NCBI RefSeq assembly: GCF_943788075.1
Contig: NZ_CALSOW010000002.1
Coordinates: 62,001 to 126,000 of the forward strand
Direction of reading: 5' to 3'
Source: an uncultured Candidatus Pelagibacter sp.
GTDB taxonomy: Bacteria; Pseudomonadota; Alphaproteobacteria; Pelagibacterales; Pelagibacteraceae
Length of the DNA stretch: 64,000 nt
Shown: positions 28,341 through 38,702 of the stretch, in pieces
Position numbering within the stretch: the first letter of the stretch is position 1
Layout: every line of letters starts with the position of its first letter
Translations under genes and position numbers: made by a program
Notes under the pieces: model-generated
What the model was told of the DNA's origin: nothing
The model's input: the letters and a program-made list of their open reading frames with translations, nothing else
Database searches by the model: none

Positions 28341-29126
28341 TTACAAAGCTGCTAAATCATTATTAAGTTTATCAGTTATAAGCATTTTTCCAGGACTGTG
28401 CGTTATACAAAAATCTGGTTTTGAATCTTGTAAAACAGATTGTGGTGTTACTCCGCAAGCCCAAAAAACTGGAATTTCATTATTCTTAAATGTTTTTGGT
28501 GGATCACCATATTCTGGATTCATTATATCTTTAATTCCAATTTCTGAAGGGTCACCAAGGTGCACAGGAGCACCATGAACAGCTGGAAATCTTGAACTAA
28601 TTTGAACTGATCTAATTGCATCTTTTGAATTCAATGGCCGCATAGATACTACAAGTTTTCCTGAAAACTGGCCCGCAGGTTCACAGTCTATTGATGTTCG
28701 GTACATTGGTACAATAGTATTATTTTCTATATGTTGAATAGGTATTCCTGCTTCGATTAAAGGTAATTCAAAAGACATTGAACATCCCAAAACAAAAGTT
28801 GTTAAATCTTCGTTCCAGTATTTTTTAATGTCATAAGGTTCATCAATAATTTTTCCTTTTTCCCATATTCTATATTGAGGCACGTCAGTTCTAATATCGA
28901 TATTTCCTAAATCTTTTAAAGAAGGATCACCTTTAGTGCCAAATCCAATTAAGGGACAAGGTTTAGGATTTTTTTGACAAAATGAAGCAAAATCCATTGC
29001 ATACTTACTTGGTAAAATACATATATTTCCTTGAACATATTTATTTGCACATCCAGCGGTTTGTTCAGTATACTCATTACTTCTGATAACTTTTCTTGCT
29101 TCTATTGGATCTTGTATATCAAGCAT
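28341..29126 (-). CDS. DUF1445 family (putative hydro-lyase / D-glutamate cyclase-like)
   Basis: 261 residues. Family blocks: TEQTAGCANKYVQGN, FALDFASFCQ-like AMDFASFCQKNPKPCPLIG, GCSMSFELPLIEAGIP, PVHLGDPSEIGI and CGVTPQSVL with conserved Cys. Known relatives include the cyclase domain of human DGLUCY, which makes 5-oxo-D-proline from D-glutamate. Its position beside pxpA, pxpB and pxpC supports a role in 5-oxoproline metabolism (inference). Confidence 0.85.
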   Translation of the reverse strand: MLDIQDPIEARKVIRSNEYTEQTAGCANKYVQGNICILPSKYAMDFASFCQKNPKPCPLIGFGTKGDPSLKDLGNIDIRTDVPQYRIWEKGKIIDEPYDIKKYWNEDLTTFVLGCSMSFELPLIEAGIPIQHIENNTIVPMYRTSIDCEPAGQFSGKLVVSMRPLNSKDAIRSVQISSRFPAVHGAPVHLGDPSEIGIKDIMNPEYGDPPKTFKNNEIPVFWACGVTPQSVLQDSKPDFCITHSPGKMLITDKLNNDLAAL

Positions 29127-29131
29127 ATAAA

Positions 29132-29620
29132 CTAGTATTTTGATGTTTTAGTTCCATCAATTATTTCCTTTAGCTCACCATACTCTTCACAATTACAATT
29201 TGCTAATACATTTAATCTTTCTTTTGCAAGATCAATTCTATTTGTCACAACATAAAGTTCACCTAAGTATTCATTAATACCTTTGTGGTTAGGTTCAATC
29301 TCCAAACCAAGCAGATAATATCTTTCTCCATTTTCATAATCACCAAGTTTTCTAGTTGTAAATCCAAGGTAATTTAGAGTATTTGCTTGAAGTGGCTTTT
29401 TTTTATTAGAAGCAAGCAATAATTTTTGAGCTTTCTCATATCTTTTATTTGCTTTTTTAGTTTTACCTTTTTTTTCATACTTTTTTGCTTGTTTTATAAG
29501 TGAAACTGCTTTGTCATAATTAGATTTAACTTTTGATGAGCCATCATCAGTGCCAGCTGCATGTGAACTAATTGAAAATAAAGTTATTAAAAAAGATACA
29601 ATTAAATATTTTTTTATCAT
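29132..29620 (-). CDS. TPR-repeat periplasmic protein
   Basis: 162 residues: signal peptide (about 1-21), a Lys-rich helical region and two to three TPR units (ANTLNYLGFTTRKLGDYENGERYYLLGLEIEPNHKG by halves). Two cysteines sit close together in NCNCEEYGELKE. It lies between the DUF1445 gene and pxpA, overlapping pxpA by one base. Function unknown. Confidence 0.7.
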   Translation of the reverse strand: MIKKYLIVSFLITLFSISSHAAGTDDGSSKVKSNYDKAVSLIKQAKKYEKKGKTKKANKRYEKAQKLLLASNKKKPLQANTLNYLGFTTRKLGDYENGERYYLLGLEIEPNHKGINEYLGELYVVTNRIDLAKERLNVLANCNCEEYGELKEIIDGTKTSKY

Positions 29621-30393
29621 TAAATAAATTTCTCCATTAAATTTAAAGGTTTTAGTTTGAGTCCGTTATCAATTAAATTATCTTTAATTGACTTTGCTGT
29701 AGCTAACGAACTTTCATTATCTCCATGTATGCATACAGAGTCTATTTCACAAGGTATTTGCTTTCCACTGTGACAATTAAGTGACTGAGTTTTTACCATG
29801 TTTAATACATGTTTTTTAGCTTCTTCAGGATCAGTAATTAATGCGTGTGGTTTTTTTCTGGAAACTAGATTTCCATCATCTTCATAATTTCTATCCGCAA
29901 AAATTTCACAGGCAATCTTCATATTAAATCTCTTGGCAGCCTCTTCCATTTTGGAACCAGTAGGAACAAGGTAGATTAAATCTTTACTAATTTCATTGAT
30001 AGTCTTAGCTAAAGTTGTTGCTAGATCAATATCTTCACAAGCCATATTGTTAAGTGCACCATGAGGCTTCATATGAGTAACTTTTTCTCCATAATTATCA
30101 GCAATTTTTTGTAAAATTTCATATTGGTCAATTATCAATTTTCTAACTTCAGCAGAAGATAAATTCATTCTCTGTCTTCCAAAATTCTCAGGATCATTAA
30201 ATGAAGGATGTGCACCAATACTCACACCATTTTTTTTTGATATTTGAACCACTTGATTCATTGACTCATCATCACCTGCATGAAATCCACAAGCAACATT
30301 AGCTGAATTTACTATTTCAAGTAAATCTGGATCATACTTGTTAGAATGTTGTTTAGATTTTTCACCTAAATCACAATTTATATTAATTTCCAT
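29620..30393 (-). CDS. pxpA: 5-oxoprolinase subunit A (LamB/YcsF family)
   Basis: 257 residues. Signatures: INCDLGEKSKQ at the start, NVACGFHAGDDESM, IGAHPSFNDPENFGR, VTHMKPHGALNNMA and CIHGDNESS, with the His/Asp residues of the TIM-barrel active site. With PxpB and PxpC it forms the ATP-dependent prokaryotic 5-oxoprolinase that returns 5-oxoproline to glutamate. I use the ATG at 30393, which leaves 28 bases to the divergent pxpB; an ATG at 30423 would overlap it. Confidence 0.92.
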   Translation of the reverse strand: MEININCDLGEKSKQHSNKYDPDLLEIVNSANVACGFHAGDDESMNQVVQISKKNGVSIGAHPSFNDPENFGRQRMNLSSAEVRKLIIDQYEILQKIADNYGEKVTHMKPHGALNNMACEDIDLATTLAKTINEISKDLIYLVPTGSKMEEAAKRFNMKIACEIFADRNYEDDGNLVSRKKPHALITDPEEAKKHVLNMVKTQSLNCHSGKQIPCEIDSVCIHGDNESSLATAKSIKDNLIDNGLKLKPLNLMEKFI

Positions 30394-30421
30394 AGTCTTA
30401 ATTGTTGAAGTATAACATGGC

Positions 30422-31096
30422 ATGATAAAAAATATATCAAATCTTGGTGACGCAGCTCTTTATTGTGATTTTGGAACTGAGGTTAATAAACAAATTAATT
30501 CTAAAGTGATTAGGTATTTTAATGCTATTAGAGAAAAAAATATTAAAGGAATTAATAATCTTACTCCTTCTTATAATAAACTAATAATTTCCTACGATCT
30601 TGAAGTAACAAATTTTAAAGAAATTAAAGATAAAATTGAGTCACTTAGTGAAAGTGAAGCGCCTAATATGAATAATAAAAATTTAGAAATACCAGTTTGT
30701 TGTGATTTAACTTTTTCATTAGATATGGAAAGATTAGAAAAAAAACTAAACTTAAAGAGAACTGAGATTTTAGAAAATTTTTTTAACAAAGAATTCTTTT
30801 GTTATATGACAGGGTTTATTGCTGGAATGCCTTTTTTAGGTGATTTAGATGAAAAAATGAGAGCTCAACGTTTGGAAACTCCTAGAGTAAAAGTTCCAAA
30901 AGGTTCAGTCGGCATGACGGAACAATTTGCTAATATCTATACATTTGAAAGCCCAGGTGGTTGGAACATAATTGGTAATACACCACTTGAAGTATTTGAT
31001 AGCTCCAAGGAAAAAGAACCAAATTTAATTAATCCAGGTGATACAGTTAGATTTAAACAGATTTCATTAGAGGAATATAAAAATTATAATGGTTGA
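30422..31096 (+). CDS. pxpB: 5-oxoprolinase subunit B (KipI family)
   Basis: 224 residues. KipI/AHS1 features: GDAALYCDFGTEV near the start, IPVCCDL, FCYMTGFIAGMPFLGDLD, RLETPRVKVPKGSVGM and SPGGWNIIGNTP. Overlaps pxpC by eight bases. Forms the ATP-using half of 5-oxoprolinase with PxpC. Confidence 0.93.
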   Translation: MIKNISNLGDAALYCDFGTEVNKQINSKVIRYFNAIREKNIKGINNLTPSYNKLIISYDLEVTNFKEIKDKIESLSESEAPNMNNKNLEIPVCCDLTFSLDMERLEKKLNLKRTEILENFFNKEFFCYMTGFIAGMPFLGDLDEKMRAQRLETPRVKVPKGSVGMTEQFANIYTFESPGGWNIIGNTPLEVFDSSKEKEPNLINPGDTVRFKQISLEEYKNYNG

Positions 31097-32033
31097 TAAT
31101 TTCTTTAAAGTACTAAGACCAGGTATAAATACAACTTTTCAAGATAAAGGTAGAGATAATTTGTATCATATAGGTATTCCATTTAGTGGAGCGATGGATA
31201 ATAGAAATTATTTATTAGCTAACAAGTTAGTGGGCAATAAATTAGATACACCTGTTATTGAGTTCGCTTATCAGGGGCCATTATTAAAATTTTATGGGAA
31301 TAAAATTAATATTGTTATTACTGGGGATGTTATCTTTAAATTAATTCAAAAAGGTAAAGAAATAGATGGAAATTGTTATGAAAGTTATCAGTTAGGTAAT
31401 GAAGATGAGATTAATATTCTATCAACAAACAAATCTGTTTATGGTTACTTAGCAATTTCAGGCAATCTTGATTTAAAATTACAGTGGGGTAGTTGCTCAA
31501 TTAATACAAAAGCAAACATTGGCTCAAATGAAGGTAAAAAATTAGAAGAAGAGCAAAAAATTAAAATTTCTAAGATTAATGAAAATATAAATAAAAAGAA
31601 AATTAACTATCTTAATTCAAAAATAGAAAATATTAGAATAATCAGAGGAACTAATTTTGATTATTTTTCAGACGAAGGAAAAAAAATTTTTTTAGAAAAA
31701 GAATTCACAGTTTCAAAATTATCTGACAGAATGGGGATGAGATTAGAGGGTCCAAAAATAGAAAATATTATAAATACTAATATTAAATCTGAAGGTTTGT
31801 TGAAAGGAGTCATTCAAGTGCCAGCGGATGGTAATCCTATCATAATGCTGTCAGACCACGGAACAATAGGTGGATATCCAAAAATTGCTGTTGTTGCTAG
31901 TGTTGATTATGACAGATTAGTTCAAATATCATCTGGATCTAAAATAAAGTTTAAAGAAATTGAATTATCTGATGCGGAAACTTTATTTAAGTTGTATCAA
32001 ATGGAAACTCAGAATTTACTTTCACAAATTTAA
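31089..32033 (+). CDS. pxpC: 5-oxoprolinase subunit C (KipA family)
   Basis: 314 residues. KipA/AHS2 features: FKVLRPGINTTFQDKGR, GIPFSGAMDNRNYLLAN, SDRMGMRLEGP, GVIQVPADGNPIIMLSDHGTIGGYPKIA by blocks. Cysteines are fewer than in some relatives but the fold markers are complete. Overlaps the EamA gene by one base, so the exporter is in the same transcript. Confidence 0.93.
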   Translation: MVDNFFKVLRPGINTTFQDKGRDNLYHIGIPFSGAMDNRNYLLANKLVGNKLDTPVIEFAYQGPLLKFYGNKINIVITGDVIFKLIQKGKEIDGNCYESYQLGNEDEINILSTNKSVYGYLAISGNLDLKLQWGSCSINTKANIGSNEGKKLEEEQKIKISKINENINKKKINYLNSKIENIRIIRGTNFDYFSDEGKKIFLEKEFTVSKLSDRMGMRLEGPKIENIINTNIKSEGLLKGVIQVPADGNPIIMLSDHGTIGGYPKIAVVASVDYDRLVQISSGSKIKFKEIELSDAETLFKLYQMETQNLLSQI

Positions 32034-32911
32034 TGAACATAATCACAAAACTTCCGGGTCCACTATTAGTATTTCTTGGAGCATGTAGTTTAAGTTTTGG
32101 TGGGCTAATTGTTAAATCTTTTGAGGGTTCAACCTTATGGCAGATATTATTTTGGAGGTCCTTATTTTTTTCTCTAACTGTCTTGGCTTTTTTAATCATT
32201 AGCTATAGACAAAAAACATTCAAAGCATTTAAAGACTCAGGATTACCAGGTTTTATAGGTGGGATCATTTTATCATTTGGTTTCTGTGGTTATGTTTTTG
32301 CAATGTACAATACAACAGTTGCTAATACGAATTTTATTATATCTCTTCAAATTTTATTTTTAGCTATATTGGGATACTTTTTTTTAAAAGAAAAAATTTC
32401 TGCGATTACTTTAACTTCAATTATTCTTGCTATGACAGGTGTATTATTAATGGTTGGTAACTCATTAACACCTGGTGAATTATCTGGAAATTTAGCAGCT
32501 TTTACAATGCCAATTACTTTTGCAATTTTAATAATTATTGTTAGAAAATTTCCTACAGTTGATATGGTTCCAGCACAATTTTATGCTGGAATATGTTCTT
32601 GTTTAGTTGGCTATTTCTTGTCGACAAAAATTATGATTTCTCCACATGACATATTTTTAGGGTTTTTAGCAGGTTGTTTTCAAGTTGGTTTAGGTTTTAT
32701 TTTCATCACTACAGGAGCAAGAACAACACCTTCTGCAATGGTTGGAATAATTATGTTATCAGAATCTGTGCTTGGTCCTATTTGGGCCTTTCTGTTTGTA
32801 AGTGAAAGACCATCAACGTATGGATTGATTGGTGGAGCAATAATTCTATTTGCCGTTTTAATACAGTTTTATTCATTGTTATCTAAGAATAAAAAAAGTA
32901 TTTCTCATTGA
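32033..32911 (+). CDS. EamA/DMT-family transporter
   Basis: 292 residues with ten membrane helices in two EamA repeats (first near 10-140, second near 155-285). Typical ends of repeat: NTNFIISLQILFLAILGYFFLKEK and SESVLGPIWAFLFVSERPS. Co-transcribed with pxpBC, so it may move a 5-oxoproline-linked amino acid; direction and substrate are not known. One of three EamA proteins in this window. Confidence 0.87.
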   Translation: MNIITKLPGPLLVFLGACSLSFGGLIVKSFEGSTLWQILFWRSLFFSLTVLAFLIISYRQKTFKAFKDSGLPGFIGGIILSFGFCGYVFAMYNTTVANTNFIISLQILFLAILGYFFLKEKISAITLTSIILAMTGVLLMVGNSLTPGELSGNLAAFTMPITFAILIIIVRKFPTVDMVPAQFYAGICSCLVGYFLSTKIMISPHDIFLGFLAGCFQVGLGFIFITTGARTTPSAMVGIIMLSESVLGPIWAFLFVSERPSTYGLIGGAIILFAVLIQFYSLLSKNKKSISH

Positions 32912-32941
32912 CCATTCTTAAATAATTGATAAGTTACTTCT

Positions 32942-33099
32942 TAACGGGAGAGACTACTAACTTTGTAGCACCGAAGGAGCAACCACCCAGGAAACTCTCA
33001 GGTAAAAAGGACCGTAACATATTAACTCTGGAAAGAGATTAAATTCTCGCCGAAGGAGCAAAACTCTCAGGCAAATATACAGATGGGTACAAAGAGTTG
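32942..33099 (+). promoter_or_regulatory. Tandem glycine riboswitch upstream of gcvT
   Basis: Two glycine aptamers in series. The conserved core CCGAAGGAGCAA occurs at 32971-32982 and 33050-33061, each followed by ACTCTCAGG-type sequence (about 32994-33002 and 33063-33071). P1 of aptamer 1 can pair ACGG (from 32944) with CCGT (33012-33015). P1 of aptamer 2 can pair AACTCT (33024-33029) with AGAGTT (33093-33098). Only three bases separate it from the gcvT start, so there is no room for a transcription terminator; control is probably at translation. Glycine riboswitches at gcvT in SAR11 are documented. Confidence 0.95.
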
Positions 33100-33101
33100 A
33101 T

Positions 33102-34205
33102 ATGGAAATAAAAAAAACATCTTTAAATAAACTTCACCAAGACAATCAAGCTAAGTTTGTAGAGTTTGCTGGTTATGAAATGCCAATTCAATACAGCTCA
33201 GGTATTATTGAAGAACATAAATTTACAAGATCAAATTCTGGAATATTTGACGTATCACACATGGGACAGTTATTTATTTATGGTGATGATAATTTAACTA
33301 ATGATTTAGAAGAGATTTTTCCACTAGATTTACATAATTTAAAATTGAATTCATCTAAATACAGTTTTCTAATGAATGATAAAGCCGGTGTCTATGATGA
33401 TTTAATTATCACAAAATTAGAAGAAGGGTTTTTAATCATTTTAAATGCTGCGTGCAAAGATAATGATTTTAAAATTTTATCTAGTTTACTGAAAGACAAA
33501 TACAAAATGGTTTTAGATGACCAAAGATCATTAATAGCTATCCAAGGGCCTAAGTCAGTTGATATTTTAAATCAAATTTTAAAAACAGTTGCTGATTTGA
33601 ACTTTATGTCAGGTAATTGGTTTACGTATAAAGATCAAAAACTCTATGTGACAAGATCAGGTTATACAGGAGAAGATGGATTTGAAGTTTCAATTTCTAA
33701 TGAGTTAGCTGAAGTATTTACTAAAGAATTATTAAAAAATGGTGCTAAATTAATTGGTCTCGGGGCAAGAGATACATTGAGACTTGAGGCTGGTCTTTGT
33801 TTGTATGGCCACGAACTTAGTACTGAAACGACCCCTATAGAGGCAAATCTTAAATGGGCAATTTCCAAGGAGAGACTGAATAAGGGTGGATTTATTGGAT
33901 CTCAAAATATTATCAGTCAGATTAGTGATGGAGCAAAAAAAATTAGAGTTGGTATCAAACCTGAGGGTAGATTGATTGCTAGAGAAAAAACCAAAGTCTA
34001 TGATGAAAACGAACAGATGATTGGAGAGATAACGAGTGGAACATTTGGTCCAAGTGTTAATGGACCAATAGCAATGGGTTTTGTTGATCATGCATTTTCA
34101 AAAAAAGAAACAAAAATTTTGTTGGAGGTGAGAGGAAAAAAATATCCTGCAAATATTTGTGGATTACCATTTTATAAAAAAAGTTATGTGAAAGGAGCAA
34201 ACTAA
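33102..34205 (+). CDS. gcvT: Glycine cleavage system T protein (aminomethyltransferase)
   Basis: 367 residues. Blocks: [67 protein letters not shown] and the C-terminal domain. It passes the methylene carbon of glycine from the H-protein to tetrahydrofolate. First gene of gcvTHP, directly under the riboswitch. One-base overlap with gcvH. Confidence 0.97.
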   Translation: MEIKKTSLNKLHQDNQAKFVEFAGYEMPIQYSSGIIEEHKFTRSNSGIFDVSHMGQLFIYGDDNLTNDLEEIFPLDLHNLKLNSSKYSFLMNDKAGVYDDLIITKLEEGFLIILNAACKDNDFKILSSLLKDKYKMVLDDQRSLIAIQGPKSVDILNQILKTVADLNFMSGNWFTYKDQKLYVTRSGYTGEDGFEVSISNELAEVFTKELLKNGAKLIGLGARDTLRLEAGLCLYGHELSTETTPIEANLKWAISKERLNKGGFIGSQNIISQISDGAKKIRVGIKPEGRLIAREKTKVYDENEQMIGEITSGTFGPSVNGPIAMGFVDHAFSKKETKILLEVRGKKYPANICGLPFYKKSYVKGAN

Positions 34206-34585
34206 TGAGTGAAGTTAAATATTCTAAAGAACATGAGTGGATTAAAGTGGAGGGCGATGTGGGTACAATAGGTATCACACAGCATGCTACAGAAATGCTT
34301 GGAGATATAGTTTTTGTTGAATTGCCAGATGTGGGCTCATCAGTTGAAAAAGATGGTAATGCAGGAGTTGTAGAGTCTACTAAGGCTGCAAGTGATGTTT
34401 ATACACCTATATCAGGTGAGGTAATGGAAAATAATCAAGCAATTGTTGATGATCCAGGAAAGATAAATTCAGATCCAGAAAATGAAGCTTGGTTTTTTAA
34501 ATTAAAAATAAAAGATAGTAGTGAGTTAGATAGTTTGATGAATAAAGAAGAATACGACAAATTTGCAAAGGAGAGTGGAAACTAA
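34205..34585 (+). CDS. gcvH: Glycine cleavage system H protein
   Basis: 126 residues. Starts [14 protein letters not shown]; the lipoyl lysine lies in [18 protein letters not shown] (about residue 61). It shuttles the aminomethyl group between P, T and L proteins. The L protein (lipoamide dehydrogenase) is not in the window. Confidence 0.97.
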   Translation: MSEVKYSKEHEWIKVEGDVGTIGITQHATEMLGDIVFVELPDVGSSVEKDGNAGVVESTKAASDVYTPISGEVMENNQAIVDDPGKINSDPENEAWFFKLKIKDSSELDSLMNKEEYDKFAKESGN

Positions 34586-34586
34586 A

Positions 34587-37445
34587 ATGCTTAAAAGTTC
34601 TCAAAAAGATTTTATAAAAAGACATATTGGTCCATCAGAAGCTGATCAACAAAAAATGCTTAATGAGCTTGGTTTTGACAGCCTAGATGACTTAATTTCT
34701 AAAACTGTTCCTGAAAAAATCTTATTAAAAGAAGATCTTGGAATTGGTGAACCAAATTCTGAATATGAAGCTTTGAGAAAGTTAAAAGTTATTTCAAAAC
34801 AAAATAGAATTTATTCAAATTTTATTGGTATGGGGTATTACGGTACGTATACACCTTATGTAATTTTAAGAAATATATTAGAAAATCCTGGATGGTATAC
34901 TGCTTATACTCCTTATCAGCCTGAAGTTGCCCAAGGAAGATTGGAAATGCTTTTGAATTTTCAACAAATGATAACTGATTTTACAGGTTTAGATATTGCA
35001 AATGCCTCTTTATTAGATGAGGGAACAGCTGCAGCAGAAGCTGTTGGATTGAGCTACAGAATTTGTAAAAATGATTCTAATATTGTTTTTGTATCAAAAG
35101 ATTGTCATCCACAAACTATTGATGTCATAAAAACTAGAGCAGAGCCTCTAGGTTTAACGGTTGTGGTAGGTGACGAATCTACAGATATAAAAGAGGATAT
35201 TGTATGTGGGATTTTACAATACCCAGGAACTTTGGGAGACATTAAAGATCCAAGTGAAGCAATAAGTAAAATTCATAAAAATAATGGAAAAGCTGTATTG
35301 GTTTGTGATTTATTAGCTTTGGCTAAACTAAAAACACCAGCTGAACTAGGAGCAGATATTGCAGTTGGTAGTTCTCAAAGATTTGGAATTCCAATGGGAT
35401 ATGGAGGTCCACATGCTGGTTTCTTTGCAACTAAAGATGAATTTAAAAGATCTATGCCTGGAAGGATCATAGGTGTTTCTGTTGATAGACATGGAAATAA
35501 AGCGTACAGACTTTCCCTTCAAACAAGAGAACAGCACATAAGAAGAGATAAAGCTACAAGTAACATTTGTACAGCTCAAGCTTTGCTTGCAATTGTGTCT
35601 GCTGCGTATGCAATTTATCATGGACCCGATGGTTTGAAAAAAATTGCAGAAAATACATCTCAATTAGCAAAAAATTTTGCAGATAAAATTAAACAATCAG
35701 GTTATGAACTGTATTCAGACCATTTCTTTGACACAGTAACAATTAAAACTTTAGATAAAACTGACTCTATTTTTAGAAATGCATTACGACAAAATGTAAA
35801 TATAAGAAAAGTTAATTCCGAGATGCTTTCTGTTGCATTTGATGAAAGAAAAAATGTTTATAGAGCTAATCAGTTATTAAAAATTTTTAATTGTTCAGAA
35901 GCAATTAAAGAAAATTTAAATGAAAATTTAAATAATTTGCCAAAAAATTTATTAAGAACATCTGAATATTTAACTCATCCCGTTTTTAATAGTTATCACT
36001 CAGAAACAGATATGCTTAGATATCTTAAAAAATTAGAGGACGCTGATATAGCTCTTAACAGATCTATGATAGCTTTAGGTTCGTGCACAATGAAGTTAAA
36101 TGCAGTTGCGGAAATGATCCCAGTTACCTGGAGAGAATTTTCCGAACCCCATCCGTTTGCTCCTGTTGAACAAATGGAAGGATATAGAACCCTGTTTACT
36201 GATTTAAAAAATTGGCTTAGATCAATTACTGGGTTTTCAGGTGTATCTTTGCAACCAAATGCTGGTGCTCAAGGAGAGTTTGCAGGCTTGATGGTTATCA
36301 AAAAATTTCATGAAAATAATGGAGATAAGAATAGAAATGTTTGCTTAATACCAAGCTCAGCACATGGAACAAATCCTGCAAGTGCACAAATGGTAGGCAT
36401 GAAAGTAGTGGTTATAAAATGTGATGAACATGGGAATGTTGATATTGAAGATCTTAAAGAGAAAGCAAAAACTCACTCAGAAAACCTTGCAGCATTAATG
36501 GTCACGTATCCATCAACGCATGGAGTTTTTGAAGAACAAATTTCTGAAATATGTGAACTTATTCATGATAATGGTGGGCAAGTCTATATGGATGGAGCAA
36601 ATCTAAATGCTCTTGTTGGGATTGCAAAACCTGGAAAGTTTGGTCCTGATGTTTGTCATATTAATTTACATAAAACATTTTGTATTCCTCACGGTGGGGG
36701 AGGACCAGGAATGGGACCTATAGCATGCAAGAGACATTTAGAAGTTTATTTGCCAAATCATTCTGTAATTAAAGATTGTGGGCCAGTAACAGGTATGGGT
36801 GCGGTTTCTGCGGCACCATGGGGAAGCTCTAGTATTTTATCTATTTCATGGATGTATATAAAAATGATGGGCTCTGAAGGACTTAAAAAAGCATCACAAG
36901 TAGCGATTTTAAACGCAAATTATGTAGCTCATAAATTAAAAGATGCATTCCCAATATTATACAAAGGTAAAAATGGAAATGTGGCTCATGAATGTATTAT
37001 TGATATTAGAAAAATAAAATCAGAAATAGGGATTACAGAAGAAGATATTGCAAAAAGACTAATCGATTTTGGTTTTCACGCTCCAACTATGTCATGGCCG
37101 GTTGCAGGAACGATGATGATTGAGCCAACCGAAAGTGAAGGTTTACAAGAAATTGATAGGTTTTGTAATACCTTAAAAAAAATCAAAGAAGAAATTGATA
37201 AAGTTAAATCGGGAGAATACGATAAAATTGATAATCCAATTAAAAACTCACCACATACTCATGTTGAACTAATCGCGAACAAATGGGAACACAAGTATGA
37301 AAGAGAGGAAGCAGCATATCCATCAGAGTTTTTAAAACAGATTAAATACTGGCCACCTGTTGCAAGAGTTGATAATGTCTACGGAGATAAAAACTTAGTA
37401 TGTTCATGTCCATCGATTGATGAATATAAAGATACTGCTGCATAA
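34587..37445 (+). CDS. gcvP: Glycine decarboxylase (P protein)
   Basis: 952 residues as a single chain. N-terminal [19 protein letters not shown] and a catalytic half with the PLP lysine in [18 protein letters not shown] (about residue 700). It decarboxylates glycine and loads the H protein. I use ATG 34587, one base after the gcvH stop; an alternative upstream start would lie inside gcvH. Confidence 0.97.
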   Translation: MLKSSQKDFIKRHIGPSEADQQKMLNELGFDSLDDLISKTVPEKILLKEDLGIGEPNSEYEALRKLKVISKQNRIYSNFIGMGYYGTYTPYVILRNILENPGWYTAYTPYQPEVAQGRLEMLLNFQQMITDFTGLDIANASLLDEGTAAAEAVGLSYRICKNDSNIVFVSKDCHPQTIDVIKTRAEPLGLTVVVGDESTDIKEDIVCGILQYPGTLGDIKDPSEAISKIHKNNGKAVLVCDLLALAKLKTPAELGADIAVGSSQRFGIPMGYGGPHAGFFATKDEFKRSMPGRIIGVSVDRHGNKAYRLSLQTREQHIRRDKATSNICTAQALLAIVSAAYAIYHGPDGLKKIAENTSQLAKNFADKIKQSGYELYSDHFFDTVTIKTLDKTDSIFRNALRQNVNIRKVNSEMLSVAFDERKNVYRANQLLKIFNCSEAIKENLNENLNNLPKNLLRTSEYLTHPVFNSYHSETDMLRYLKKLEDADIALNRSMIALGSCTMKLNAVAEMIPVTWREFSEPHPFAPVEQMEGYRTLFTDLKNWLRSITGFSGVSLQPNAGAQGEFAGLMVIKKFHENNGDKNRNVCLIPSSAHGTNPASAQMVGMKVVVIKCDEHGNVDIEDLKEKAKTHSENLAALMVTYPSTHGVFEEQISEICELIHDNGGQVYMDGANLNALVGIAKPGKFGPDVCHINLHKTFCIPHGGGGPGMGPIACKRHLEVYLPNHSVIKDCGPVTGMGAVSAAPWGSSSILSISWMYIKMMGSEGLKKASQVAILNANYVAHKLKDAFPILYKGKNGNVAHECIIDIRKIKSEIGITEEDIAKRLIDFGFHAPTMSWPVAGTMMIEPTESEGLQEIDRFCNTLKKIKEEIDKVKSGEYDKIDNPIKNSPHTHVELIANKWEHKYEREEAAYPSEFLKQIKYWPPVARVDNVYGDKNLVCSCPSIDEYKDTAA

Positions 37446-37457
37446 AATAATTTATTA

Positions 37458-38702
37458 ATGAAAATTGCTGTAATTGGGTCAGGTATATCTGGATTAAGTT
37501 CTGCATATTATCTTTCAAAAAAACATAAAGTCGATCTCTTTGAAAAACAAGATCGTTTTGGCGGTCATTCATACACGCTAGACATTAAGCTTAATGATAA
37601 AGAAAAAGTTGCAGTTGATATAGGATTTATGGTTTTTAATAAAATTACATATCCAAATTTAATAAATTTTTTTAAAGAAAATGAAATTGAAATTGAGGAA
37701 AGTGATATGTCATTTTCAGTTACTGTTAAAGGTACAAATATTGAATATTGCGGAAAAGGTTTAAATGGTATTTTTTCAAATAAAGGAAATCTATTAAATC
37801 CTAAATTTGTTAAAATGTTTTTTGAAATTATAAGTTTTTATAAAAATTGTGAAAATTTAGACCCAAACTCATTAGATAAGATTACCTTGGGTGAATATTT
37901 AAACAATATTGGAAAATCTAAATATTTTGTTGATTATCATATTATACCTATGGTTTCTGCAATATGGTCAATGCCACCATATGAGGCCTCACAAATGCCA
38001 TTAGTATTCTTTTTAAATTTTTTTAAAAATCATGGATTATTCAAACTTAAAAATAGACCACAATGGTTTACAGTTGCTAATCGAAGTAAAACTTATGTTA
38101 GTAAAATACTTTCCAAAATTAGTGGAGAATATTTTAAAAATTATGAAATCAACAAAATTGTAAGAAATAGCAATGGTGTTAAAATTTATTATGGTTCAGA
38201 AAGTGAATTTTTTACTTACGACAAAGTTGTTCTAGCATCACATGCAGATGAAAGCTTGAAAATCATTTCAGATATTTCAGATAGAGAGAAAGAAATTTTA
38301 AGTAATTTTAAATACAAACCAAATAGGGCAGTCATCCATTCTGATGAAAGTGTAATGCCAAAAAATAAACAAGCTTGGTGCTCATGGAATTCCTCATTAA
38401 ATCCTGAAAATAAGGAACATTCTTCAGTTACATATTGGCTTAATCAATTACAAAATCTTAAAATTGATAAAAATATATTTTTAACGATAAACCCTTTTTT
38501 TAAAATTGATCATCATAAAGTGTTTAATGAAATTGATTTTACCCATCCATATTATGATGAAAATGCTCTACAAAATCAGTCAAATTTAAAATCAATTCAA
38601 AATGTAAATAATACCTTGTTTGCTGGAAGTTATTTTGGTTACGGATTTCATGAAGATGGAATAAAATCTTCAATAGAGATGCTTAAAACCTTAAATGATT
38701 AA
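37458..38702 (+). CDS. FAD/NAD-binding amine-oxidase-like oxidoreductase
   Basis: 414 residues. Rossmann start IAVIGSGISGLSSAYYLSKKHKVDLFEKQDRFGGHS and IDIGFMVFN typical of the COG2907 amine-oxidase-like proteins; C-terminal FAGSYFGYGFHEDGIKSS closes the FAD site. It overlaps the DUF1365 gene by eight bases and leads a cluster with a Cfa-like enzyme. In other bacteria this set is linked with lipid modification and light or oxidative stress (established clustering; role of this protein is inference). Confidence 0.85.
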   Translation: MKIAVIGSGISGLSSAYYLSKKHKVDLFEKQDRFGGHSYTLDIKLNDKEKVAVDIGFMVFNKITYPNLINFFKENEIEIEESDMSFSVTVKGTNIEYCGKGLNGIFSNKGNLLNPKFVKMFFEIISFYKNCENLDPNSLDKITLGEYLNNIGKSKYFVDYHIIPMVSAIWSMPPYEASQMPLVFFLNFFKNHGLFKLKNRPQWFTVANRSKTYVSKILSKISGEYFKNYEINKIVRNSNGVKIYYGSESEFFTYDKVVLASHADESLKIISDISDREKEILSNFKYKPNRAVIHSDESVMPKNKQAWCSWNSSLNPENKEHSSVTYWLNQLQNLKIDKNIFLTINPFFKIDHHKVFNEIDFTHPYYDENALQNQSNLKSIQNVNNTLFAGSYFGYGFHEDGIKSSIEMLKTLND

